Origin: Rhodoplanes sp.
GTDB taxonomy: Bacteria; Pseudomonadota; Alphaproteobacteria; Rhizobiales; Xanthobacteraceae
Direction of reading: 5' to 3'
DNA length: 64,000 nt
Assembly (NCBI RefSeq): GCF_013377085.1
Contig: NZ_JACAAX010000011.1
Location: forward strand, 1 to 64,000
A program made the translations under genes and the position numbers. Below the pieces are notes generated by a model, which had not been told where the DNA came from, did no database searches, and worked only from the letters and a program-made list of their open reading frames with translations. This document shows positions 35,840 through 44,403 of this stretch, piece by piece (position 1 is the stretch's first letter; every line of letters begins with the position of its first letter).

Positions 35840-36673
35840 TCACGCCGTGACGGTCTCGCCCACGAAGGCCGGGATGAACCTCTCGCCGAACGCCTCCCTC
35901 AGCCGCGCCATCATGGCGAAGCCGGTGCAGTGATTGGCGGCGACGAACTCCGGCTCCCAGGCGACGAGCTGCGCGATCGTCTTGTCCTGCTGGTCCTTCG
36001 AGACCGGGCCCAGATGCGTGCCGCCGACCCAGCCCTGGAGCTTGTCGAGCCCGGTCACGGCGAAGCCGTAGCGGACGATGTTGACCAGCCCCGAATGGCT
36101 GCAGCCGCCGATCACGATCAGGCCGCGCTCGCCCTCGCAGAACAGCACGGCGTCGTCGTCGATCGGATCCTGCACGTCGCCGTCCTCGCCCCGCAGCACC
36201 AGCCAAGCGTCGCCGAACTCGAAATCGGTGACGCGCGGCACCGAGCCGGAGAACCACAGATGCGGCGTCAGCCGGCGCGGGGTGTCGCGCAGATCCCACA
36301 CGCCGCCGAGCGAGCGCAGATAGTCCTCTGGAAACGGAACACCGATCGGCCGCCGCTTGCCGCCGGCGACCGACCAGCGGTCGCCGAACGCCTTCGCGTG
36401 CATGATCACCTCGACGTCCTTACGGGCCTCCTGGAGGACACGGACGAGGCCGCCGACATGGTCGTAGTGGCCGTGGCTGATCACCACCATGTCGAGCGTC
36501 GCCGGGTGCTTGCCGAGCAGCGCGATGTTGCCGGTGACGGCGCCGGTCTGGCCGGTGTCGTAGAGGATGGTCTTGCCGTCGATCTCGATCAGGAAGGCGG
36601 CGCCGTGCTCGGCCGTGAGCGGCAGCGGCGCGCTGATCGGGATGTTGTTGTCCATCGCGACGGTGACTTTCAT
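35840..36673 (-). CDS. Metallo-beta-lactamase-fold hydrolase
   Basis: 277 aa. SHGHYDHVGG is the HxHxDH zinc motif; further ligands appear in GGCSHSGLVNIV and the C-terminal ANHCTGF. It resembles the archaeal/bacterial MBL group that includes dihydropterin-related synthases. The start ATG 36673 lies 14 bp after the stop of the GntP permease gene, so the two form an operon. Given a sugar-acid permease and a CdaR-type regulator, it might act as a lactonase on the imported compound. That is inference. Confidence 0.85.
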   Translation of the reverse strand: MKVTVAMDNNIPISAPLPLTAEHGAAFLIEIDGKTILYDTGQTGAVTGNIALLGKHPATLDMVVISHGHYDHVGGLVRVLQEARKDVEVIMHAKAFGDRWSVAGGKRRPIGVPFPEDYLRSLGGVWDLRDTPRRLTPHLWFSGSVPRVTDFEFGDAWLVLRGEDGDVQDPIDDDAVLFCEGERGLIVIGGCSHSGLVNIVRYGFAVTGLDKLQGWVGGTHLGPVSKDQQDKTIAQLVAWEPEFVAANHCTGFAMMARLREAFGERFIPAFVGETVTA

Positions 36674-36687
36674 CTGCCTTGCTCCTC

Positions 36688-38028
36688 TCAGGCGCCGATC
36701 ACGAGACGGAACGCCATCAGGGTGGCCAGTCCGACAAATGCGGCGATGATGGTGGACGCCGTGTAGGTCTTGAACATGTCGGGCATCGAGAGCCCGAAAT
36801 ACTCCTTCACGAACCAGAAGCCCGGATCGTTGACGTGCGAGAAGCCGATCGTTCCGATGCCGATCGCGACCGCCACCAGGGCCGGGTCGACGCCCGGATA
36901 GAGCGGCAGGATCGGCAGGATCAGGCCGACCGTGGTCAGCATCGCGATGGTCGCGCCGCCGATGGCGATGTGCATGATCAGCGCCGTGCCCCAGGACAGC
37001 AGATAGGGATCGATCTGCCACGCGGTCAGCACGACCTTGAGGGCCGCGCCGATCCCGGAATCCATCAGCACCTTGTTGAAGGCGCCGCTCGCCCCGATGA
37101 TCACCAGGATGGCCGCCATCGGGCCGATCGCCGACTCGCTGAAGCTCCGCAGCGAGGTCATGTCGCGGCCGCGGGCGAGGCCGAGCGTGAAGTAGGCGAG
37201 GATCGCGGCGATGAACAGCGCCGTGATCGGCTGGCCGATGAAATTGATCACCGGCATGATCGGGTGGTTCGCTCCGAGCGCCATCTCGAACACCGTCTTG
37301 CTGATCATCAGGACCAACGGACAGAGGATGGTGATCAGCGTGACGTCGAGGCGCGGGAGCTGATCGTCCGGCAGAGCGGCGATCTGCAAAAGGTGCTCGG
37401 GCGGCTGCAGGGTGAACTTGTCGCCGATCATCTTGCCGATGATCGGGCCGGCGATGGCCGCGGCCGGCAGGCCGACGATCAGGCCGTACAGGATCACCTT
37501 GCCGAGATCGGCGTGCAGGGCGACCGCCACGGCGGTGGCGGCCGGATGCGGCGGCACCACGCAATGCACCGTGAACAGGCCGATGATCATCGGCAGGCCG
37601 ACCATCACGAGCGACATGCCGGCGGCGCGCGCGACGCTGAACAAGAGCGGCATCAGCAGCACGATGCCGACCTGGAAGAACACCGGGATGCCGCAGATGT
37701 AGCCGACGATCATCATGGCCCAGTGGGTGTTTCGCCTGCCCAGCAGGCGAATGAGCGTGCGGGCCAGACGCTCGGCGCCACCCGAGACCTCCATCATCTT
37801 GCCGACGATGGCGCCGAGCACCAGGATCGGCGCCAGCATGCCGAGGAAGCCGCCGATGCCGCCCTCGATCGACTTGATGATTTGGTCGAGCGGCATGCCG
37901 GTGGCGAAGCCGACGAAGGCCGTGGTGCTGATCAGCGCCACGAACGGGTGCAGCTTGACCGCGATCGTGAGCACGAGAAGCAGGACGATGCTGGCGGCGA
38001 GGACCAGCAGATAGAGTTCCGTTGTCAT
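36688..38028 (-). CDS. GntP-family permease (gluconate/glycerate type)
   Basis: 446 aa, about 12 hydrophobic helices. GntP signatures are GGIGGFLGMLAPILVLGAIVGKMMEVSGGAE (about 57-87) and VVPPHPAATAVA. These inner-membrane proton symporters import gluconate, glycerate, D-serine or related hydroxyacids. The start ATG 38028 has GGAAGGA upstream. It is divergent from a CdaR-like regulator gene with a strong palindrome between them, so it is probably inducible by its substrate. Confidence 0.93.
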   Translation of the reverse strand: MTTELYLLVLAASIVLLLVLTIAVKLHPFVALISTTAFVGFATGMPLDQIIKSIEGGIGGFLGMLAPILVLGAIVGKMMEVSGGAERLARTLIRLLGRRNTHWAMMIVGYICGIPVFFQVGIVLLMPLLFSVARAAGMSLVMVGLPMIIGLFTVHCVVPPHPAATAVAVALHADLGKVILYGLIVGLPAAAIAGPIIGKMIGDKFTLQPPEHLLQIAALPDDQLPRLDVTLITILCPLVLMISKTVFEMALGANHPIMPVINFIGQPITALFIAAILAYFTLGLARGRDMTSLRSFSESAIGPMAAILVIIGASGAFNKVLMDSGIGAALKVVLTAWQIDPYLLSWGTALIMHIAIGGATIAMLTTVGLILPILPLYPGVDPALVAVAIGIGTIGFSHVNDPGFWFVKEYFGLSMPDMFKTYTASTIIAAFVGLATLMAFRLVIGA

Positions 38029-38217
38029 GACGTCCTTCCAGCGGGACCGAGGCGGGACGACTGGCGCGGACGCGAACGGCAGCGCTCCACGCCCCGGATG
38101 GGGGCGCGGCGGGGAAGCGAGGCTCGATCTGCGCCGGTGAACGACGTGACGATAGGCAGGTCGGCGGCGGAAACGAACAGGAAGCTTGCTGCGAACCGGG
38201 AACCCCGCTATTGCGGT

Positions 38218-38236
38218 TTTGTGCAACCTGCACAAA
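38218..38236. promoter_or_regulatory. Candidate CdaR operator
   Basis: TTTGTGCAACCTGCACAAA is an exact 8-bp inverted repeat around ACC. It lies 11 bp before the regulator ATG and 190 bp from the divergent gntP start. It is the best operator candidate for the regulator encoded at 38248. Confidence 0.6.
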
Positions 38237-38247
38237 GATCGGTGATC

Positions 38248-39426
38248 ATGCAGATCAACACCGAGCTCGCCCAGCGCATCGTCGACATCATCATCCCGGT
38301 GGTCCACCGCAACGTGAACCTTATGGACCTGCGGGGCGTGATTATAGCGTCCGGCCATCCGCACCGGATAGGCACGGTGCACATGGGCGCCCGCATCGCC
38401 ATCGAGAACGGCGAGACGATCGAGATCTTTCCCGACGAGCTGGCCCGCTATCCGGGCGCCCTGCAGGGCATCAACATGCCGATCGTCCGCGACGAGCGGC
38501 CGGTCGGCGTGGTCGGCGTGTTCGGCGATCCGCCGACCGTGCGCAGCACCGCCCAGCTCGTGAAGATGATCACCGAGCTGGTGCTCGAGCGCGAGACCCT
38601 GCAGCGCGAGTCGGGCGCCAACCGGCGGATGCGCGAGGAGTTCACACAGCTTCTCGTCCAACACGACGGCACCGAGTTGCCGGCCGCCGCCCGGCGCCTC
38701 GCTCGATCGGTCGGGTTCGACGTGGAGCCACCCCGGCTGGTGGCCCTGTTCCGGGCCACCGAGGACGTCGCCTCGGCGGCGGGCGCCGCCGTGTCGAGCC
38801 TCGCCCAGCTTCCGCTGGCGGAGATCGAGGCCCGGCTGCTCGCGGCCCGAACCCTGCGGGCAGGCGACTTCGTCGCCACGCTGGACGGCGCCGTGATCGT
38901 GCTGTTCCTCACGGCCGGCACCGCGGACGCCACGCTGCTCGCACGGGCGCGTTCACTTCGAAGCAACCTGGCCCACCTCTCCGGTCTGGTGGTCCGCGCC
39001 GGCGTCGGCGGCCGTGCCGCGCCCGGAGCGTTCCCCGCCTCCTTCCGGCAGGCCGTGTTCGCGCTGGCGCGGGCCGGCAACCGGCACCCGATCCGCGCGA
39101 TTTCCGAGGAGCCGCTGCTCGCGGAGTATATGCGCTCGCGCCTGATGGCCGACGACGGCGGCATCGCGGCGCAGCCTGTGATCGGGCGCATCGAGGCCGC
39201 CTTCGTCAAGCGCGCCGTTCTGCGCGAGACCGTCGAAGCGCTGCTGCAGGAGAATCTCGACGGCACAGCGACCGCCTCGGCGCTCCGCGTTCATCGCAAC
39301 ACGCTGTCGTACCGGTTGAAACAGTTCGAGGAGATGACCGGCCTCGCGCCGGCCCGCCGGTTCGCCGACGCCATCGTGTGCTGGATCGCGCTCGGCGCGA
39401 GGCCGACTGCACCGCACGGTCCCTGA
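38248..39426 (+). CDS. CdaR-type sugar diacid regulator
   Basis: 392 aa from ATG 38248; the longer frame upstream is a shadow. The N-terminal diacid_rec domain (QRIVDIIIPVVHRNVNLMDL) binds sugar diacids or glycerate in E. coli CdaR and its relatives. The C-terminal PucR-type helix-turn-helix is LDGTATASALRVHRNTLSYRLKQFEEMTG. It probably activates the gntP-MBL operon opposite, and itself, in response to glycerate, gluconate or a related acid. Confidence 0.92.
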   Translation: MQINTELAQRIVDIIIPVVHRNVNLMDLRGVIIASGHPHRIGTVHMGARIAIENGETIEIFPDELARYPGALQGINMPIVRDERPVGVVGVFGDPPTVRSTAQLVKMITELVLERETLQRESGANRRMREEFTQLLVQHDGTELPAAARRLARSVGFDVEPPRLVALFRATEDVASAAGAAVSSLAQLPLAEIEARLLAARTLRAGDFVATLDGAVIVLFLTAGTADATLLARARSLRSNLAHLSGLVVRAGVGGRAAPGAFPASFRQAVFALARAGNRHPIRAISEEPLLAEYMRSRLMADDGGIAAQPVIGRIEAAFVKRAVLRETVEALLQENLDGTATASALRVHRNTLSYRLKQFEEMTGLAPARRFADAIVCWIALGARPTAPHGP

Positions 39427-39848
39427 ACGAACCGACGCCCCCTGAGCGACCCATCGCGAGGCGGCCGGGAGGGCCGCCCGGCGCTGCCGCGCTCAAGGAG
39501 CGGGTCCAGGCACGGCCCGGCAAATTCGTTCACCCCAGGTTTGCGTCGGTTGAAAATTAGAAAATGGAATTTCCATTTTTGGGGGACCAAAGTCCTCTGC
39601 CAGAACGTAAGGAATACTGGTCGGCGGCGCGGTGCCGGTCTCCCGGTCCCCCATCCGCAATCGCCGACAGGCGAGCGAGAGTGCCGTGATGTCGCGGCTC
39701 GACCGAACGTCTCCCGCTCGGTCGTCCATTCACGTCCCTCCGGCTTGCGCGACGACACGACGACTGCCCGACCCGGATCCCGATCCCGGGCGAACGGCCG
39801 AGGACCACAACCGACCAGATATCCGTCCAAAGGACACATGGTGCTGCG
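39427..39848. promoter_or_regulatory. CitMHS upstream region with AT-rich palindrome
   Basis: A 420-bp gap. At 39549 it carries GTTGAAAATTAGAAAAT, matching 16 of 17 bases at 43197, upstream of the LysR gene. Overlapping it, AAAATGGAA (39561-39569) and TTCCATTTT (39571-39579) form a perfect palindrome. The shared sequence suggests a binding site for the LysR protein of 42166-43173. The rest shows no gene. Confidence 0.5.
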
Positions 39849-41123
39849 ATGCTCGTTGCTCTGAGCGTGGCGATGTTCGCCTGCTTCATCTATCTCCTGA
39901 TGAGCGGACGCCTGACCGCGACCAACACCCTCATTCTGGTTCCCACCGTCTTCGCGCTCATCGGCGGCTTCGGCTTCGGCATCGGCGACATGGTGATCAA
40001 GGGCATCCGGACGGTCTCCCCGACCGGCGTGCTGCTGATCTTCGCCATGGCCTACTTCATGCTGATGACCGACGCCGGGATGTTCGATCCGATCGTGCGG
40101 CGGATCGTCCGCGCGGTCCGGGGCGATCCGGTGAAGGTTTTTCTCGGCACGGTGGCGCTGGGCTATCTGGTGGCGCTCGACGGCGACGGGGCGACCGTCT
40201 ACGTGATTGTCCTGTCGGCGTTCCTGCCGATCTACAAGCGGCTCGGCCTGTCGCTGCCGATGGTCGCCTGCCTGCTCCTGCAATGCACCGGCATCGGCAA
40301 CATCCTGCCCTGGGGCGGACCGACGGCGCGCGCCGCGGCGGCCATGCATGTCGACTTGAACGACATGTTCGTGCCGATGGTGATCCCGCTGCTCGCCTGC
40401 GTCGCCTGGGCCTTCTTCATGGCCTGGCTGTTCGGCACCTGGGAGCGCAAGCGCGTCGGCGTGATCGACATTCGGTTCGGCGACGACACCGAGGCCGGGG
40501 CCAACGGTTGGCGGTTCTACTTCAACTGGACGCTCACGACGCTCCTGATGCTCGGGCTGGTGATGAGCTGGCTGCCGCTCGCCTACATGTTCATGATCGC
40601 GACCGCCATCGCCCTGGTGGTCAACTTCCCGACCCACAAGCTCCAGCAGGAGCGGATGGCCGAGCATGCGCCGGCGATCCTCTCGGTCGCCATGATGCTG
40701 TTCTCGGCCAGCGTCTTCATCGGCATCCTGTCGGAGACCGGCATGGCGTCGGCGATCGCCAAGGCGATCGTGACGGCGATCCCGGCCTCGGTCGGGCATT
40801 CGATGGCCGTGGTGACGGCGCTGATCAGCATCCCGATGACCTGGATGGTGTCGAACGACGTCTTCTATTTCGGGATGCTGCCGATCCTGTCCGAGGCGGC
40901 GTCCCATTACGGCATCACCTCGATCGAGATGGCCCGCGCCTCGCTGGTCGGACAGCCGGTCCACATCCTGAGCCCGCTCGTCGCCTCCACCTATCTGCTC
41001 GTCAGCATGCTCGATGTCGACTACGGCGGCACCCAGAAGTTCACCATCAAGTGGTCGGTCGCCTCGTCCCTGATCATGCTCGCGGTGTCGCTGCTCCTCG
41101 GCCTCATCCCGCTCTACCGGTAG
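39849..41123 (+). CDS. CitMHS-family citrate:proton symporter
   Basis: 424 aa, about 12 helices. The family-typical stretch is VALDGDGATVYVIVLSAFLPIYKRL, and LQCTGIGNILPWGGPTARAA is also present. CitMHS proteins import metal-citrate complexes (Mg, Ca or Fe) with protons. The next gene is a Tat-exported amidohydrolase, 101 bp downstream, so citrate itself may not be the substrate; a tricarboxylic lactone or its hydrolysis product is possible. Ribosome site not obvious. Confidence 0.88.
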   Translation: MLVALSVAMFACFIYLLMSGRLTATNTLILVPTVFALIGGFGFGIGDMVIKGIRTVSPTGVLLIFAMAYFMLMTDAGMFDPIVRRIVRAVRGDPVKVFLGTVALGYLVALDGDGATVYVIVLSAFLPIYKRLGLSLPMVACLLLQCTGIGNILPWGGPTARAAAAMHVDLNDMFVPMVIPLLACVAWAFFMAWLFGTWERKRVGVIDIRFGDDTEAGANGWRFYFNWTLTTLLMLGLVMSWLPLAYMFMIATAIALVVNFPTHKLQQERMAEHAPAILSVAMMLFSASVFIGILSETGMASAIAKAIVTAIPASVGHSMAVVTALISIPMTWMVSNDVFYFGMLPILSEAASHYGITSIEMARASLVGQPVHILSPLVASTYLLVSMLDVDYGGTQKFTIKWSVASSLIMLAVSLLLGLIPLYR

Positions 41124-41224
41124 CGCCCGGCGCGCCACGACGCGACCGGCAGCGCGACGCCCCCGAGACATCGCCGCGCCGGGCCGGAGCAGACATTCAT
41201 CGACAGCACGAAGGAGAGGACTCC

Positions 41225-42187
41225 ATGCGCCACCACGAGATCACGCGACGCGGGATGCTGCAGGCGGCCGCGGGTCTGGGCCTCGCCGCCGGCCTGGGCG
41301 TCGCGCCCGGCCGGGCCGCCGAGGCGGTGCCGTTCTCGGCCGGGACCGAGTTGCCGAAGCTGAAGGTGCCGCCGCACTCCTGCGACTGCCACCATCACAT
41401 CTACGATCCTCGCTTCGCCTATCTGCCCAACGCGGCCCTGAAGCCGCCGCCCGCGACGGTCGCCGACTATCGGCTGCTGCAGAAGCGGCTCGGCACCACC
41501 CGCAACGTCGTCGTCACGCCGTCGACCTACGGCATCGACAATTCCTGCACGCTCGACGCGATCAGGCAGCTCGGCCCCGACGCCCGCGGCGTCGCTGTGG
41601 TGGATACGAGCGTCACCGACGCGGAGCTGAAGCGGCTCGACGCCGGCGGCATCCGCGGCATCCGGTTCAACATCTCGCGGGGCGCTGCCGCGTCGATCGA
41701 GATGATCGAACCGCTGTCGCGCCGGATCGCGCCGCTCGGCTGGCACATCCAGGTGCACATGGCGGGCGCCGACCTGCCGGGCATCGCCGACGTCCTGAAC
41801 AAGGTCGCCTCGCCGATCGTGTTCGACCACCTCGGCCGCGTCCCGGAGCCGGCCGGCCGCGATCACCCGGCCTTCGCCGTGATCGCCCGCCTGATCGAGC
41901 GCGGCCGCACCTGGGTCAAGCTGTCCGAGGCCGACCGCGATTCCAAGTCGGGGCCGCCGCGCTACGAGGACACCGCCAGGCTGGTCGCCGCCTACATCGC
42001 GCTCGCCCCCGAGCGGCTGGTGTGGGGCAGCGACTGGCCGCATCCGGCCGCCACCGCCGGCGAGCTGGCGCTGCAGGACGATGCCGCGCTGCTCGACCTG
42101 ATGCTGGACTGGGCGCCGAGCGAAGCCCTGCGCCGCCGCATCCTGGTCGACAATCCGGCCGCGCTCTACGGCTTCCCGGCGGCCTGA
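41225..42187 (+). CDS. Tat-exported amidohydrolase, LigI-like lactonase family
   Basis: 320 aa with AAGGAGAGGA before ATG 41225. The N-terminus has a twin-arginine signal (TRRGMLQAAAGLGLAAGLG) and a cleavage site near GRAAEA, so the enzyme should fold in the cytosol and act in the periplasm. The mature part has CDCHHHIYDP (HxH), FDHLGR and WGSDWPH, as in 2-pyrone-4,6-dicarboxylate lactonase relatives, and is homologous to the cytosolic protein at 7267. Its 3' end overlaps the convergent LysR gene by 22 bp. Probably it opens a lactone outside and the CitMHS protein imports the resulting acid. Confidence 0.88.
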   Translation: MRHHEITRRGMLQAAAGLGLAAGLGVAPGRAAEAVPFSAGTELPKLKVPPHSCDCHHHIYDPRFAYLPNAALKPPPATVADYRLLQKRLGTTRNVVVTPSTYGIDNSCTLDAIRQLGPDARGVAVVDTSVTDAELKRLDAGGIRGIRFNISRGAAASIEMIEPLSRRIAPLGWHIQVHMAGADLPGIADVLNKVASPIVFDHLGRVPEPAGRDHPAFAVIARLIERGRTWVKLSEADRDSKSGPPRYEDTARLVAAYIALAPERLVWGSDWPHPAATAGELALQDDAALLDLMLDWAPSEALRRRILVDNPAALYGFPAA

Positions 42188-43173
42188 GCGCGCGCCCGGC
42201 CGCCGCTCGCCCCCCGGGCCGGCGGTCGGGTCCTTCGGGCGGCCGCGGCCTTCGGCTGCGGCCCGGCCGGTGGGTTCCCGGCCGACCGCTGGGCGATGTC
42301 CCGCACGATCTCCAAAAGCCGCACCAGAGCCGGAGACGGATGCGTCTCCTTGCGATGGAGCACGCCGATCTGCCGGCGCATGGTGATCGCCTCGAGCGGC
42401 AGCTCGACCAGCGAGGCGGCGATGCGTCCGGGGCCGAGATTGCTGCGCGGCGTGAAGCCGAGAAAGTCGGTGCGCTCGATCAGGATCGGCAGGAGCTGCA
42501 GCGACGTCGTCTCCACCAGGACCTCCGGCGTCCGCAGGCCCTGCGACGTGAACGCCCAGTCGAGCCACTGCCGCGACGCGACCGACCGGTTCGGCAGCAC
42601 CCACTTGTAGCGGAGCAGATCCGCCACCGTGAACGGACGCCCGTGCAGCTCGTGGCGCGAGCTGGCGACGACGACGATCTCGTCGCTGGCGACGTGCTGA
42701 ACCGCGAACTCGCCGGTGTCGTTCGGCAGGATCGTGCTGATGATCATGTCGACCCGGTTCTCGAGCAGCTCGGTCCGGAGCATGTTGCCCTGATCGACGA
42801 CGATCTCCGTGGTCAGGCGCGGCAGCTCGGCCAGGATGCGCTCGAACAGATCCGGGAGGATGTACTCCGCGACCGTCGGCCCGGTGCCGATCCGGACATG
42901 GCCGGCCGACCCGTCGACGAAGCTGCCGATCTCGGCGACCGCCTCGTCCATCGACGCCCGCATCTGCCGCGCCTTGCGCTGCAGGACCGCGCCGACCGCG
43001 GTGAGCACGATGCGCCGCCCCTCGCGCCGGAACAACGGCGCCCCGATCGACGCCTCCAGGCGGCGGATGCATTTGGTCAGCGCCGGCTTGGTCCGGTGCA
43101 ACGTTTCTGCGGCGTGCCCGAGATGCCCGAGGTCGGCGATCGCCTCGAAATAGGCCAGGTCGCGGAGGTCCAT
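42166..43173 (-). CDS. LysR-type regulator
   Basis: 335 aa. The helix-turn-helix is YFEAIADLGHLGHAAETLHRTKPALTKCIRRLE, and the effector domain starts near 90. The last 35 residues are Ala/Pro/Arg-rich, a low-complexity tail of unclear role. It sits between two gene sets (CitMHS/amidohydrolase to the left, 2-hydroxyacid dehydrogenase/RraA to the right), and a matching AT-rich motif stands before both, so it probably controls both. Confidence 0.88.
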   Translation of the reverse strand: MDLRDLAYFEAIADLGHLGHAAETLHRTKPALTKCIRRLEASIGAPLFRREGRRIVLTAVGAVLQRKARQMRASMDEAVAEIGSFVDGSAGHVRIGTGPTVAEYILPDLFERILAELPRLTTEIVVDQGNMLRTELLENRVDMIISTILPNDTGEFAVQHVASDEIVVVASSRHELHGRPFTVADLLRYKWVLPNRSVASRQWLDWAFTSQGLRTPEVLVETTSLQLLPILIERTDFLGFTPRSNLGPGRIAASLVELPLEAITMRRQIGVLHRKETHPSPALVRLLEIVRDIAQRSAGNPPAGPQPKAAAARRTRPPARGASGGRARAQAAGKP

Positions 43174-43196
43174 TTGTTATCCAGAAGTTTCTTACA

Positions 43197-43223
43197 GTTG
43201 AATATTAGAAAATAGATTTCAAC
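43197..43223. promoter_or_regulatory. Candidate LysR operator with GTTGAA...TTCAAC dyad
   Basis: GTTGAA (43197-43202) and TTCAAC (43218-43223) flank tattagaaaatagat, a 27-bp LysR-like dyad 23 bp before the LysR ATG. Its left 17 bp recur at 39549-39565 with a single mismatch. Confidence 0.55.
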
Positions 43224-43415
43224 GGCCGTCGCCGTCAATATGCAGATGACCCGAGCGTCCACGGGCGGCCCGCCAATCCACGGCGCGCCCGCACCGGACA
43301 AGCAGGACGATGCCGGACCGCGGGCCGCGGTCGTCACGGGTCGCCGGTCCGGACGTTCCCCGTCGTCCCGACGGTCCACCGGCCCGCTCCCGGCCGGGAC
43401 GAACGGATCATTCCC

Positions 43416-44402
43416 ATGCGTGCAGCAACCGTCTTGATCTCCGTTCCCAAGCTCGCCGACGAGGGCATGGCCCGCCTCGCCGAAGCCGGGGTGCGCACGA
43501 TCTTCATGAAACAGGGCGCGAGCGACGCCGACCTCGCGGCGACGCTGGCGGCCGAGCCGGTCGACGCCCTCGTGCTGCGCACCCTCGGACTCGACGGCGA
43601 TGCGATCCGCGCCTGCCCCACCCTCAAGGTGATCTCGCGCCACGGCTCCGGCTACAACGGCGTCGACATCGCCGCGGCGAGCGCGCGCCGCATTCCCGTC
43701 TTCATCGCGCCGGCCGCCAACAGCCAATCGGTCGCCGAGCTCGCCGTCGGCCTGATGCTGGCGGTGGCCCGGACCATTCCGGCCCACGACGCCGCCTTCC
43801 GCCGCGGCGAGTGGCATCGCTCCACGGTCGGCACCCAGCTCGGCGGCCGCACCCTCGGCCTGATCGGGATCGGCGCGATCGGCAGCCGCGTGGCCGCCGC
43901 CGCGCGGGCGCTCGGCATGACCGTGGTCGCGTTCGACCGCTTCGTCACGCCCGACAAGGTCCCGGCCGGCATCACCTTGGTTCCGACGCTCGACGCGATG
44001 CTGCCGCGCGCCGACGTGCTCTCCATCCATTGTCCGCTGACGCCGGAGACCACCGGCCTCGTCGGGCGCGACGCCTTGGCGCGCCTGCCATACGGCGCCA
44101 TCCTGATCAACACGGCGCGCGGCCCGCTCGTCGACGAGACGGCGCTGATGGACGCTCTGGCGAGCGGCCAACTCGGCGGCGCCGGGCTCGACACCCTGGT
44201 CGACGAGCCGCCGCCGGCCGACTCCCCGTTCAGGTCCATGCCGAACGTCGTGATCACGCCGCATGTCGGCGGCAACACGCGGGCCGCGCTCGGCGCCGTC
44301 GCCGCGGTCGCGGTCGACAACGCGCTCCGCGTCCTGCGGGGCGACGCCGTCGACCGCCGGCTTTGCGTCAATCCCGACGTTCTCGACGGAAAGGACAAGT
44401 GA
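43416..44402 (+). CDS. D-isomer-specific 2-hydroxyacid dehydrogenase
   Basis: 328 aa. NAD-binding motif LGLIGIGAIGSRVAAAARALG, substrate Arg in LINTARGPLVDE, catalytic Glu nearby and His in ITPHVGGNTRAA, as in phosphoglycerate and glyoxylate/hydroxypyruvate reductases. No ACT domain. It reduces 2-oxo acids or oxidises D-2-hydroxy acids with NAD(P). The stop is followed by the RraA-like start with one base between (TGAcATG), so the two are translationally coupled and probably consecutive steps. Confidence 0.92.
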   Translation: MRAATVLISVPKLADEGMARLAEAGVRTIFMKQGASDADLAATLAAEPVDALVLRTLGLDGDAIRACPTLKVISRHGSGYNGVDIAAASARRIPVFIAPAANSQSVAELAVGLMLAVARTIPAHDAAFRRGEWHRSTVGTQLGGRTLGLIGIGAIGSRVAAAARALGMTVVAFDRFVTPDKVPAGITLVPTLDAMLPRADVLSIHCPLTPETTGLVGRDALARLPYGAILINTARGPLVDETALMDALASGQLGGAGLDTLVDEPPPADSPFRSMPNVVITPHVGGNTRAALGAVAAVAVDNALRVLRGDAVDRRLCVNPDVLDGKDK

Positions 44403-44403
44403 C

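Noticed and set aside
36679-38247. N-terminal extension of the CdaR frame across the GntP gene
   Set aside because: The extension is a low-complexity shadow of the permease gene. The diacid-recognition domain starts at ATG 38248.
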